64,000 nucleotides of DNA from Palsa-504 sp963756575 (GTDB lineage: Bacteria; Actinomycetota; Actinomycetes; Streptosporangiales; Streptosporangiaceae), in the NCBI GenBank assembly GCA_963756575.1, contig CAVWOM010000019.1, positions 372,001 through 436,000 on the forward strand, written 5' to 3'. The position numbers and the translations under genes were made by a program. Below, in pieces: positions 24,853 to 33,137 of this stretch (the stretch's first letter is position 1; each line of letters begins with the position of its first letter). The notes under the pieces are model-generated. The model made no database searches. It worked only from the letters and a program-made list of their open reading frames with translations, and was not told the DNA's origin.

Positions 24853-25970
24853 GTCCCGAGGAAGCCCTCGAACGGAGCCAGGGTGACCTCCCGCTGGCTG
24901 AGGGCACGGCCGATGGCGCTGAGTTCGGCCACCTGGTCGGTGGAGTCGAGCCGCATGACCTTCGCCGGATCGATGCGGGGCAGCCCGAGGGCGCCGAGCC
25001 CGGCCCGGCTCAGCTCGACGTTGTAACGGGCGTAGGTGAACAGCTTCTGCCCGATCGGGCCGTCCTCCGCTTTCAGGTCGCCGATCTCCCGGTCGAGCGC
25101 GTGCCCGGCTACGCAGCGTCCGAAGACGCGGCACAGCATGTCCTGCTGGTTCATGGCGCCGAACATCAAGGCGCCAGGCAGCGAGGCGGTGTTGTAGAGG
25201 ACGTGCATGCGGGAGAGCTTGAGGTTCTCGTTGGCCTTCGGGCTGAAGCCCGTGCCGACCGACACCAGCAGCATCTCCCGCTCGCCGGTCGCCCAGCCGA
25301 GTCCGTACGCCTTCATGGTCGCCATGAGGAAAAGCTGGAAAGCAGGATCGTTATATGGCGTGACACCGCCGTCGACGAAAACAAACTTCCGCTTGCCCAG
25401 GTTGATTTCTTCGGCGGGAAAGTATACGGGCGCGGCGGCGCTGCCGCGCACCAGCTGCCAGAGCGGCAGCTTCAGGTTACAGTCGGGATGGTCGGGCGCG
25501 TTATATTTGGCTCCGGTGTTGTTCGCCAGCGGCCATGGGGAATCGGTGCTGGCATTCCGCAGAACCATCAGGAGCAGGGTCCGCAGGCGGGGATCGCCGA
25601 AGGTGGTCTCCTTTCCGTAGACGCGCTGCAGCTCGGCGGTGAGCGAATCGGATCGGTACTTGTTCCACACGCGCCGTAGCCAGAATGCCTTCTTGAACAT
25701 CTTCGAGCCCATCGAGAGGTATTTCTCCCTGAGCTCGCTCACTGGCATGCCTAGGGCCAGCGCGGCGCCGATGACGGCACCGGTGCTAGTTCCGGCGATG
25801 TAATCGAAGTAGTCGGCCAGGACGAAGGATTGATCGCGGCCGAGCGCTTCCCGCAGCTTGCTTTCCATGGCTGCGAGGACCTCTAGGGTGATTACCCCCC
25901 TGATGCCCCCGCCATCGAGCGCGAGAAGTTTCTTGGGTCCGGGGGATCGCTCTTTCTCCGTATAGGACAT
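24849..25970 (-). CDS. Patatin-like phospholipase (CapV-like effector candidate)
   Basis: A 373-residue patatin. The oxyanion motif DGGGIRG lies at 19-25, the nucleophile elbow GTSTGA has Ser62, and the catalytic Asp is Asp200 in VFVDGGVTPYND. The first helix after the elbow and the YNDPAFQ motif match the CapV/bacterial defence patatin group. It would hydrolyse membrane phospholipids; as it has no signal peptide or membrane helix it would act on the inner leaflet from the cytoplasm. It is six bases behind the SLOG gene and overlaps the TIR gene by four. The coding is clearly less GC-rich than the flanks, which points to acquisition. A role as membrane-killing effector is inference from context. 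Confidence 0.88.
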   Translation of the reverse strand: MSYTEKERSPGPKKLLALDGGGIRGVITLEVLAAMESKLREALGRDQSFVLADYFDYIAGTSTGAVIGAALALGMPVSELREKYLSMGSKMFKKAFWLRRVWNKYRSDSLTAELQRVYGKETTFGDPRLRTLLLMVLRNASTDSPWPLANNTGAKYNAPDHPDCNLKLPLWQLVRGSAAAPVYFPAEEINLGKRKFVFVDGGVTPYNDPAFQLFLMATMKAYGLGWATGEREMLLVSVGTGFSPKANENLKLSRMHVLYNTASLPGALMFGAMNQQDMLCRVFGRCVAGHALDREIGDLKAEDGPIGQKLFTYARYNVELSRAGLGALGLPRIDPAKVMRLDSTDQVAELSAIGRALSQREVTLAPFEGFLGT

Positions 25971-25976
25971 CGTCTC

Positions 25977-26558
25977 TCACAAGTTGATCGGATTCACGAC
26001 ATCGACGGGAATCCCGCGCCCGGTTGCCTGGGCGACGAAGTCCGCCGCGCCGCCCGGGCGGCTGGCCGGATGCTCGTCCCAGACCGCGATCCCGAAGAGG
26101 CCGCCTTCGGCTGATTCCGCCTGGCCTAGGTCGAGGCACCAGCGGTTGTTACGGGCGAAAGGGTTCTCGCCGGGAGCAGGCGGGCCGAGCGCGTCTTCCT
26201 GGTAGCGCACCGCGCAGCGGTCCTTCAGGGCACGGAACCGCGCCTCCCAGTCCGAACCGGGCAACCGCACGGAGCGGTCGAGGAACGCCGGCTCGGGAAG
26301 AGGCAGCAGGAGCCAGACCGTCAGACCTCGGGCCAGGCATAGTTCCGCGCCGATGATATCGGTGCCCCGGGCTCCTGAAGTTATCGCCAGGTCCCCTGGC
26401 CCGACGTGCCGTTCGGCCAGGATCTGGCTCATTGCCTGCCGGACCGCGGGTGCTGCTTCGGGCGGGAAACGCGGCGGCGTGCGGCCAGGTGAATCGATCA
26501 TATGACCGCTGATGACCACGGCCCGGTTAAAGCCGGCCGGTCCCCCTCCACTGGACAT
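25977..26558 (-). CDS. SLOG-like Rossmann-fold nucleotide sensor candidate
   Basis: A 193-residue protein, first gene of the operon. The N-terminal strand ends in VVISGHMIDSPGR, a GHMxD motif of a SLOG/TIR-like Rossmann group; GDLAITSGARGTDIIGAEL is a second typical turn (GA-x-G-x-D), followed by ARGLTVWLLLPLPEPAFLDR and GSDWEARFRALKDRC. The C-terminal NRWCLDLGQAE and PGGAADFVAQATGRGI patterns belong to the same family. SLOG domains bind nucleotide-derived ligands; in Thoeris ThsA such a domain senses the product of a TIR protein. Here the domain stands alone, next to a TIR gene and a phospholipase. Family confidence moderate. Confidence 0.6.
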   Translation of the reverse strand: MSSGGGPAGFNRAVVISGHMIDSPGRTPPRFPPEAAPAVRQAMSQILAERHVGPGDLAITSGARGTDIIGAELCLARGLTVWLLLPLPEPAFLDRSVRLPGSDWEARFRALKDRCAVRYQEDALGPPAPGENPFARNNRWCLDLGQAESAEGGLFGIAVWDEHPASRPGGAADFVAQATGRGIPVDVVNPINL

Positions 26559-26614
26559 CAGCTCACACCCCCGGCCGCGGAAAGCCTATTAACCCGGTTA
26601 CGTAGGAGCGTCAC

Positions 26615-26635
26615 CCTATCGCGGTCAGCGATAGG
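26615..26635. promoter_or_regulatory. 8-bp perfect inverted repeat upstream of the SLOG-patatin-TIR operon
   Basis: CCTATCGC (26615-26622) and GCGATAGG (26628-26635) flank GGTCA, 57-77 bases upstream of the first gene. A second dyad, AACC-C-GGTT, is at 26591-26599. The space between this operon and the divergent hydrolase is AT-richer than its surroundings. It is a likely operator of a repressor that is not encoded nearby, or a promoter-proximal structure. Confidence 0.45.
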
Positions 26636-26813
26636 CAGCCAGAGGATCAATCTTCTTCGCGGCTAGCTATGAGGCACGCTTGCCGCCGGCTGTGGCACAG
26701 GTGGTGCCGGCTGCTTCAGGCGAGCGGGGAGATATTGACCTGCCGGGTTGCGTGATGTGGACTAATCCTGACAAAGGATGCATTCTGCATCGGTCCTCAG
26801 GCAGGAGGGGTTC

Positions 26814-27764
26814 ATGTCCCGTCGCGATCTCATCGACCCGGATGTCCGCGAACCTCTGGACCTGCTGCAGCAAGCGATCCCCGGCGGCTTCAACACCATC
26901 CCCGACATCGTGGAGCGCCGGGCCGCGCTCGCGCAGCTGATCGCGGCCCTGGAGATCCCGCCGAACCCCGCCGTCGCCTCCGAAGACCGGATGGCGCCCG
27001 GGCCGGCAGGCGCGCCGGACATCAGGGTGCGGATCTACCGGCCGGTAGACGCGACCGGGACGCTGCCCGGGATCTACTTCATCCACGGCGGCGGCATGAT
27101 CTTGGGCAACATCGAGGAGGAGGACGCGGTCGCGTCCGCGATCTGCGAGCACATCGACGCGGTGGTGGTCTCCGTCGAGTACCGGCTGGCCCCGGAGAAT
27201 CCCCATCCGGCGCCGGCCGAGGACTGCTACGCCGGACTGACCTGGATGGCCGCCCACGCGGCCGAGCTCGGCTTCGACCCGGACCGCCTGGCCGTCTACG
27301 GCGGCAGCGCGGGCGGCGGCCTCACCATCGCCACCACGCTGCTCGCCCGTGACCGCGGCGGCCCGCCGGTCCGCTTCCAGATGCCGATCTACCCGATGAT
27401 CGACGACAGGAACGAGACCCCTTCCAGCCACGAGATCACCGACATCGGCTTGTGGGACCGGGCGGGCAACATCGAGGCCTGGCAGTGGTACCTGGGCGAC
27501 GGAAAGCCTGACCAGTACGCGGCTCCGGCCCGGGCCGAGGACCTGTCCGGCCTTCCGCCGACGTTCATCGACGTCGGGACCGTGGACCTGTTCCGGGACG
27601 AGGACATCGCGTTCGCCCAGCGCCTCATGCAGGCCGGCGTCCCGACCGAGCTGCACGTCAACCCGGGCGCCTACCACGCGGCCGAGGTGTTCGCGCCGCA
27701 ATCGCCGCTGGCGGAGCGGATCTGGGCCCGCCGCTACGAGGCCTTGCGCCGCGGCCTCGCCTGA
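26814..27764 (+). CDS. Alpha/beta hydrolase (HSL-family esterase)
   Basis: A 316-residue carboxylesterase of the hormone-sensitive lipase family. The oxyanion motif is HGGGM (91-95), the nucleophile elbow GGSAGGG carries Ser165, the acid is Asp258 in VGTVDLFRDED and the base is His288 in GAYHAAEVF. The ATG at 26814 follows AGGAGGGG; an ATG 36 bases earlier is less likely. It hydrolyses short acyl esters or lactone-like substrates. It is convergent with the methyltransferase gene, with a probable terminator between them. Confidence 0.92.
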   Translation: MSRRDLIDPDVREPLDLLQQAIPGGFNTIPDIVERRAALAQLIAALEIPPNPAVASEDRMAPGPAGAPDIRVRIYRPVDATGTLPGIYFIHGGGMILGNIEEEDAVASAICEHIDAVVVSVEYRLAPENPHPAPAEDCYAGLTWMAAHAAELGFDPDRLAVYGGSAGGGLTIATTLLARDRGGPPVRFQMPIYPMIDDRNETPSSHEITDIGLWDRAGNIEAWQWYLGDGKPDQYAAPARAEDLSGLPPTFIDVGTVDLFRDEDIAFAQRLMQAGVPTELHVNPGAYHAAEVFAPQSPLAERIWARRYEALRRGLA

Positions 27765-27791
27765 TCGGCGCCGGCCGAACCTCGGCACCGA
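27765..27791. terminator. Likely bidirectional terminator hairpin between convergent genes
   Basis: TCGGCGCC (27765-27772) and GGCACCGA (27784-27791) pair with one mismatch around an 11-base loop in the 32-base space between convergent genes. There is no U-tract, as is usual in high-GC actinobacteria. Confidence 0.4.
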
Positions 27792-27796
27792 CCAGT

Positions 27797-28534
27797 TCAC
27801 TCCGGAGGGCTATCCCAGGTCAGCCCGATGACGGTACCGCCCAGCGACTCCAGCTGGCCGCCGGGAAACAGGACGGCACGGCACCGCTGCAGCTCCTCGC
27901 GGCTGAAGAACCGGTCGCTCACGCGGTGATCGAGCCACTGCCTGCGGGTCTGCAGCCGGTAGATCTCCCAGGCAATGGCCGGGCCGCGCCGGGCGAGGTT
28001 CGCGAGCAGGCGCAGGACTGCCATCGCATGCAGCCGCGGCCGGAGCGGGATCAGGCGGTGCAGGCTCCGTCGCGATAGGTGCGGCGCGGATTCCGCCGGA
28101 TACGGGTCCACCAGCACGAGCCGCCCTCCCGGCGCCAGCAGCCCCTTGACGTGCGCCAGTGCCGCCCGGAGGTCAGGCACGTGATGCAGCGTCATCACGC
28201 TGAGCACCAGGTCGTACTCGCCGGCACCGGTAGTGTCCAGCAAGTCCGCCTGCTGGTAGGTGACGTTCGGCCGTGAGCGCTTCGCCCGGGCGATCTCGAT
28301 CATCGGCAGTGACAGGTCAACCGCGTCGACGTGCGTGAATCGCGCGGCCAGCAGGACAGCATGACGCCCGGTACCGCAGCCGAGGTCCAGTGCCCGCCCG
28401 CCGGCGCGCGGGAGCACGCTTATGAGCCAGCTCCCGATGCTGTCGTTCTCGCCGAGGTCGCCCAGGCGGTCATAATCGGCGGCGGTGCGATCGAACGACT
28501 GGGCGGCCGACCGGGCAGCCGCACTGAGTCCCAT
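27797..28534 (-). CDS. Class I SAM-dependent methyltransferase
   Basis: A 245-residue enzyme starting at ATG 28534; the open frame extends upstream but without coding character. SAM motif I is ALDLGCGTGRHAVLLAARF, with acidic loop DAVDLS, motif II in YDLVLSVMTLHHVPDL and post-II APGGRLVLVDPYP. The C-terminal part is hydrophobic and rich in Arg and Leu, similar to small-molecule or lipid methyltransferases (ubiE-like or tRNA-adenine group less likely). It is convergent with the esterase. No partner identifies its substrate. Confidence 0.88.
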   Translation of the reverse strand: MGLSAAARSAAQSFDRTAADYDRLGDLGENDSIGSWLISVLPRAGGRALDLGCGTGRHAVLLAARFTHVDAVDLSLPMIEIARAKRSRPNVTYQQADLLDTTGAGEYDLVLSVMTLHHVPDLRAALAHVKGLLAPGGRLVLVDPYPAESAPHLSRRSLHRLIPLRPRLHAMAVLRLLANLARRGPAIAWEIYRLQTRRQWLDHRVSDRFFSREELQRCRAVLFPGGQLESLGGTVIGLTWDSPPE

Positions 28535-28593
28535 GCCCCAGCACCCTAACGCGGGCCCTCGGCGTGATGTGCCGTAGTCGCCCGCGGAACAGC

Positions 28594-28715
28594 CCGCGGC
28601 CGGCAACCCCCGGGCCGCCGGCGAGGTCTTCCACATCACCGCGGACGACGTCTGCACCTGGGACCAGATCTACTCGATCGTCGGCAGCGCCCTCAGGACT
28701 GAACGCGGATCGTGA
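28594..28715 (+). pseudogene. NAD-dependent epimerase C-terminal fragment
   Basis: The frame GNPRAAGEVFHITADDVCTW followed by DQIYSIVGSALRTERGS and TGA (28713-28715) matches the substrate region near the C-terminus of NAD-dependent epimerase/dehydratase enzymes (GEAFHIT-DE-LTWDQIY). The Rossmann NAD-binding half, the catalytic Tyr-Lys and about 50 C-terminal residues are missing. It sits alone in the 426-base space between the methyltransferase and xylose isomerase genes. It is a leftover of a deletion; no function expected. Confidence 0.5.
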
Positions 28716-28861
28716 GCTTGCCCGGCCAGGCGGGGTGAGCGGGATAAAAGCTTTCGATAGGCATACGACAGCCTGGTTTTCAGTCCCGGCCTGACCTGAC
28801 ATGCATGACTAGCAGGCAATTGGTCCGCGTGGTACCAGAGCCGACCGGCCGGCGCGAGCAC

Positions 28862-28891
28862 TTGACACCTCGGCGAGATCCGTCTTACGTT
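28862..28891 (+). promoter_or_regulatory. Probable sigma70-type promoter of xylose isomerase
   Basis: TTGACA (28862-28867) and TACGTT (28886-28891) are spaced by 18 bases, with a good match to the vegetative promoter. It lies about 70 bases before the xylA start, and the palindrome at 28907 sits just where a repressor would block initiation. Confidence 0.6.
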
Positions 28892-28906
28892 GCCTGCGAC
28901 TCAGGT

Positions 28907-28916
28907 TTTGCGCAAA
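28907..28916. promoter_or_regulatory. Perfect palindrome, candidate LacI-family operator
   Basis: TTTGCGCAAA is a perfect 10-base palindrome with a central CG, the usual layout of LacI/GalR operators. It is 16 bases downstream of the predicted -10 box of xylA, and a LacI-family gene lies directly downstream of xylA. Regulation by that protein is inferred. Confidence 0.5.
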
Positions 28917-28960
28917 CTTTCGAAGGCTTATCGCCCCACGGACAGGAAGGACCGGGGACC

Positions 28961-30125
28961 GTGACCGCTGACCAGTTCGTACCGACCCGCGAAGACCGGT
29001 TTTCGTTCGGCATCTGGACCGTGGGCTGGCAGGGAGTGGACGTGTTCGGCTCGGCCGTGCGGCCGCCGATGCCGGCCGAGCGGGCCGTGCGCAAGCTGGC
29101 CGAGCTGGGCGCGTACGGGGTGAACTTCCACGACAACGACGTGTTCGATTTCGACGCCACCCCGGCCGAGCGGGACAAGCGGATCGGCGCGTTCCGCCAG
29201 GCGCTGGACGAGACCGGGCTGGTCGTGACCACGGCGACCACCAACCTGTTCGGCCACCCGGTCTTCAAGGACGGCGGTTTCACCGCCAGCGACCGGGACA
29301 TCCGCCGGTTCGCGCTGGCCAAGGTGATGCGCAACCTGGACCTGGCGGCCGAGCTAGGCGCGAAGACCTACGTCTGCTGGGGCGGCCGCGATGGCGCGGA
29401 ATCCGGCGCCGCCAAGGACATCAGGGCCGCCCTGGACCGGCTCAGGGAGGCGTTCGACATCCTGGCCGGCTACGTCCTCGACCAGGGTTACGGCATCAGG
29501 TTCGCCATCGAGCCCAAGCCGAACGAGCCACGCGGCGACATTCTCCTGCCCACCGCGGGGCACGCGCTGGCGTTCATCAACGAGCTGGCCCACCCCGAGC
29601 TCGTCGGGCTCAACCCTGAGGTCGGGCACGAGGAGATGTCCGGGCTGAACTACGCCCACGGCATCGCCCAGGCCCTCTGGCACGGCAAGCTGTTCCACAT
29701 CGACCTCAACGGGCAGAACGGCCCTCGCTATGACCAGGACCTGCGCTTCGGCGCCGGCAACGCCCGCGGCGCCTTCTGGGTCGTCGACATCCTCGAAGCC
29801 GGCGGGTACGACGGGCCCGTCCACTTCGACTACAAGCCGCCGCGTACCGAAGACGACGACGGCGTTCTGGGCCTCCGCCGCCGCCTGCATGCGCAACTAC
29901 CTCATCCTGCGCGCCAAGGTCCGCGCCTTCCGCGCCGACCCCGAGGTGCAGCAGGCGCTGCGCGCCTCGGGCGTGGATCAGCTGGCCCGGCCCACGCTGG
30001 ATCCGGGTGAGAGCTGGCACGACATCCGCGGCTTCGCCGTAGACGCCGATGAGCTCGGCCGGCGGGGGATGGCCTTCGAGCGGCTGGATCAGCTCGCTCT
30101 CGAGCATCTCTATGGCGTCCGCTAG
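28961..30125 (+). pseudogene. xylA: Xylose isomerase, frameshifted near the C-terminus
   Basis: This encodes an actinobacterial type xylose isomerase (D-xylose to D-xylulose, and glucose to fructose). The GTG start follows GGAAGGACCGGGGACC. Landmarks are GVNFHDNDVFDFD (catalytic His and Asp), IEPKPNEPRGD with the metal-binding Glu and Lys, GLNPEVGHEEMSGLNYAHG, FHIDLNGQNG and HFDYKPPRTED. At about 29864 the frame breaks: GCGTT should be GCGT, because WASAAACMRNYLILRAKVRA and the final AFERLDQLALEHLYGV continue in another frame to TAG 30123-30125. The rest is intact, so this looks like a one-base assembly error or a fresh mutation. It pairs with the LacI regulator behind it. Confidence 0.9.
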
Positions 30126-30243
30126 CTTTCAGCACCGGTGCGGAACTGGCCGGCGGCGGGCGCATTACGATGACGCTGTCCGGCCGGGCAGACGCGGCGC
30201 GCAGGCAGCTCCCTCGGTGCTGGCCCAGCCGAAGGGAGCATGA

Positions 30244-31324
30244 ATGGCAACCGAACCCAAGGTCGGCCGGGACCGGGTGACACTGGCCGACATCGCCGCG
30301 GCCGCCGGGGTGTCCGTGCCGACCGTCTCGAAAGTCCTGAACGGCCACGCCGACGTCGCGCCGAAGACCCGGTCCCGGGTCGAGGGGCTGCTGGCCGACT
30401 ACAACTACGCCGCCCCCCGGCGCGCGGGCCGGTCCTGCCTGGTCGACCTGGTGTTCCACGACCTCAGCCCGTGGGCTGTGGAGATCATCCGCGGCGCCGA
30501 GGAGGCCGCCTCGGCCGAGGGCTGCCGGATCGCCGTCTCGGTCGTGACCGGCGAGCCCGACACCGAGCAGTGGCTGGCGCGGCTGTCGACCAGCCAGACC
30601 GACGGCGTCATCCTGGTCCTGACCGAGCTGTCGCCCGCCTACCGGGCGCGGCTCGCGGCCATGCACATGCCGGTGGTGATCGTTGATCCGGTCGGCCAGC
30701 CCGACCCGCGGATCCCGTCGATCGGGGCGACCAACTGGGCCGGCGGCCTGATGGCGACCGAGCACCTGATCGAGATCGGCCACCGCCGGATCGGCACCAT
30801 CACCGGCCGGCCTTTCGCTGCTGTGCAGCCAGGCCCGGCTGGACGGGTACCGGGCCGCGCTGGAGCGGGCCGGCATCCCGGCCGACCCGACGCTGGTCTA
30901 CTCGGGGGACTTCTTGTTCGAAGGGGCCCTGGTCGCGGCGACCGGCATGCTGGAGCTCGCCGATCCGCCGACCGCGATCTTCGCCGGCAGCGACATGCAG
31001 GCTATGGGGGTCTACGAGGCGGCCCGGCTGCACCGGCTGCGGATCCCCGACGACCTGAGCGTGGTCGGCTTCGACGACCTGCCGATGTCGGGCTGGGTCT
31101 CGCCGCCGCTGACCACCATCATCCAGCCGCTCGCCCAGATGGCGGCCATGGCTACGCGGACCGTCCTGGCGCTGCTCGACGGCCGCACCGACACCTCGAG
31201 CAACCGCGTCGAGCTGACCACGTCGCTGGTCGTCCGGTCCAGCACCGCCCCGCCGCGGGAAAAGGCCCCCGGACGGGGAGCCACGCGGGCCCGCCTCCGC
31301 ACGCCCGGACCGGAGACGGGCTGA
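30244..31324 (+). pseudogene. LacI-family transcriptional regulator, frameshifted in the middle
   Basis: The LacI helix-turn-helix is clear at the N-terminus: VTLADIAAAAGVSVPTVSKV and LNGHADVAPKTRSRV. The periplasmic-binding-like domain follows. At about 30813 (CCTTTCGC) an extra T moves the frame; the continuation SLLCSQARLDGYRAALERAG, then PPTAIFAGSDMQAMGVYEAA and LRIPDDLSVVGFDDLP, is in another frame to TGA 31322-31324. Removing one T restores one protein of about 360 residues. A GGGAGC site precedes the ATG. Likely the repressor of the adjacent xylose isomerase gene, acting on the palindrome at 28907. Confidence 0.85.
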
Positions 31325-31343
31325 CGGGCCGGGAGGGTCGGTC

Positions 31344-32021
31344 ATGACCGGGCCATTCCAGCCGGCCCCGCAGATCATCCGGACGGGCACCGAGCTCAGG
31401 TCCATGCCGCTGCTGCCGGAGATCCGGCTGTACCAGGCCGGTGACCCGATCAGCATGTGGCAGCAGACCGAACGGGCGACCGGCCAGGACGACCTGGACC
31501 CGCCGTTCTGGGCGTTTCCCTGGGCCGGCGGCCAGGCGCTGGCACGTTACCTCCTCGATCACCCCGAGACGGTCCGGGGCCAGCGGGTGATCGACGTCGC
31601 CTCCGGCTCGGGCCTGGTGGCCATAGCCGCGGCCAAGGCCGGAGCCGCCGCCGTGACCGCGTACGACATCGACCCGCTCGCTACCGCGGCCATCGGCGTC
31701 AACGCCGAGGCCAACGGCGTGACGGTCCAGGCCGTCTGCGCCGACATCCTGGACGAGGACGGCCCGCCGCCTCCCGGCGCCGATCTGGTCCTGGCCGCCG
31801 ACGCCTTCTACGAACGTGACCTGGCCGGCCAGATCACGGCGTTCCTGGAACGGTGCCGGGCCCGCGGGGCCGCCGTCCTGGTCGGCGACTTCGGCCGCAG
31901 GTACCTGCCGTATGCCCGGCTGACCGCGCTGGCCAGCTACGACGTCCCCGGCCTGGGCGCGCTGGAGAGCCGCGACACGGTGCGCACCACCGTCTGGACG
32001 ATCCCGGCCGAGGACCGGTAG
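31344..32021 (+). CDS. Class I SAM-dependent methyltransferase (NNMT/ETFB-Lys-MTase-like)
   Basis: A 225-residue enzyme. Typical features are FWAFPWAGGQALARYLLD, motif I VIDVASGSGLVAIAAAK, the acidic end of strand 2 TAYDIDPLATAAI, and LVLAADAFYERDLAGQIT. The WAFPWAGGQ phrase identifies the family of nicotinamide N-methyltransferase/ETF-beta lysine methyltransferase-like proteins. It starts 19 bases behind the LacI gene with GGGAGGG and may belong to the same transcript. Protein or small-molecule target unknown. Confidence 0.85.
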   Translation: MTGPFQPAPQIIRTGTELRSMPLLPEIRLYQAGDPISMWQQTERATGQDDLDPPFWAFPWAGGQALARYLLDHPETVRGQRVIDVASGSGLVAIAAAKAGAAAVTAYDIDPLATAAIGVNAEANGVTVQAVCADILDEDGPPPPGADLVLAADAFYERDLAGQITAFLERCRARGAAVLVGDFGRRYLPYARLTALASYDVPGLGALESRDTVRTTVWTIPAEDR

Positions 32022-32041
32022 CTCGGCTCAGGCCGGGTTAA

Positions 32042-32791
32042 ATGGCTGCTGTGCTGATCGAGCGTTCGGCCTTCCTGGCCTCCCTGGAGGGACTGCTCCG
32101 CGAGGCGCTTGACGGCGGCGGCCGGCTGGTGTTCGTGGGCGGGGAAGCCGGAGTGGGAAAGACCACCCTCGCTACCGCGCTGGCCCGTGCTGCCGTGGCC
32201 GGTCCCGCCGGACCGGCCGTCCGGCGGGGCTCCTGCGATAACGTCACGACGGCCGAGGCGCTCGGCCCGATCCTCGACGCCCTGCCCGAGCTCGCCGCCG
32301 TGGTCGACCACGCGGATGACGTGAGCAGGCTCCGCCTGTTCCGGCAGATACGTGAGGAGCTGTCCGCATCCCCGATGCTGCTCCTGCTCGAGGATGTCCA
32401 CTGGGCCGATGAGGCGACCCTGGACATCCTGCGTTTCCTGGGGCGGCGGCTGGCCGGGACCCGGTTGATGATCCTGGCCACGTTCCGTCCGGAGGAAGTG
32501 GGCCGGGCGCATCCGCTGACCGTGGTGATGGGCGAGCTCGCGGGCCTGGCGCTGCCCCGCGGCCCCCGGCCCGCCAGCCGGGCCAACCCGGCCGGCCTCA
32601 CGGCCCGTGAGACCGAAGTGCTCCAGCTCCTCGCGGACGGGTTGTCCTACGCCGAGGTCGCGGAGCGGCTCGTCCTGTCCGAGAAGACCGTCGGCCACCA
32701 TGTCTCGGCCGTCCTGCGCAAGCTGAGGGAGCCGACCCGGTCCCGGGCGGTCGCCAGGGCGCTGCGGCTGGGAGTCATCCCGCCAAGATAG
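32042..32791 (+). CDS. Shortened LuxR-family (LAL-type) regulator
   Basis: A 249-residue protein that joins an AAA ATPase front part to a LuxR HTH. The P-loop GGEAGVGKTT is at about 33-42 and Walker B LLLLLEDVHWAD at about 113-123, as in large ATP-binding LuxR regulators. Normal members have about 900 residues with a long TPR-like middle. Here the frame runs from VVMGELAGLAL straight to PRGPRPASRANPAGLTARE (junction near residue 168) and the HTH VLSEKTVGHHVSAVLRKL. So a large in-frame deletion, or a natural mini-regulator. The DNA-binding part is complete. No clear ribosome site is seen. Confidence 0.82.
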   Translation: MAAVLIERSAFLASLEGLLREALDGGGRLVFVGGEAGVGKTTLATALARAAVAGPAGPAVRRGSCDNVTTAEALGPILDALPELAAVVDHADDVSRLRLFRQIREELSASPMLLLLEDVHWADEATLDILRFLGRRLAGTRLMILATFRPEEVGRAHPLTVVMGELAGLALPRGPRPASRANPAGLTARETEVLQLLADGLSYAEVAERLVLSEKTVGHHVSAVLRKLREPTRSRAVARALRLGVIPPR

Positions 32792-32885
32792 GGACCATGC
32801 CCGATGTGCCGCCCGGGCCGGCCCGGGTTAGCTGTGCTAGCGCGGCCAGTCAGGCTCGCGCACTGCTACGGGAGAGGACAAAACC

Positions 32886-33137
32886 ATGGCGCTGTTCATG
32901 GACGCGCACACCATCGGAGGGCCGGTCACCCTGGACGACGTGGCCAAGGCCCACGCGGCCGAACTGCAGGCCCAGGACGCGCACGGTGTGCATTACCTGC
33001 GCTACTGGGTCGACGAGGAGCACGGCAAGATCTTCTGCCTGGTCGACGCCCCCGACAGCGACGCCGCCGCCGCGGTGCACCGCGAGGCGCACGGGCTCGT
33101 CGCCGACGAGATCTACCCGGTCGCCGAAGGCGCCTGA
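32886..33137 (+). CDS. DUF4242 (SCO4226-like, nickel-binding family) small protein
   Basis: An 83-residue ferredoxin-like protein: MALFMDAHTIGGPVTLDDVA, then HGVHYLRYWVDEEHGKIFCL and AHGLVADEIYPV. The spacing of His, Asp and Cys residues is that of DUF4242 proteins, of which the Streptomyces SCO4226 protein binds nickel. Start behind GGGAGAGG. It is a monocistronic-looking gene between the LuxR-like and stress protein genes. Metal storage or oxidative stress protection is inferred from family only. Confidence 0.88.
   Translation: MALFMDAHTIGGPVTLDDVAKAHAAELQAQDAHGVHYLRYWVDEEHGKIFCLVDAPDSDAAAAVHREAHGLVADEIYPVAEGA

Noticed and set aside
26664..26813. Short frame just upstream of the esterase start
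   Set aside because: No domain and it runs into the esterase frame; the AGGAGGGG site supports the start at 26814.
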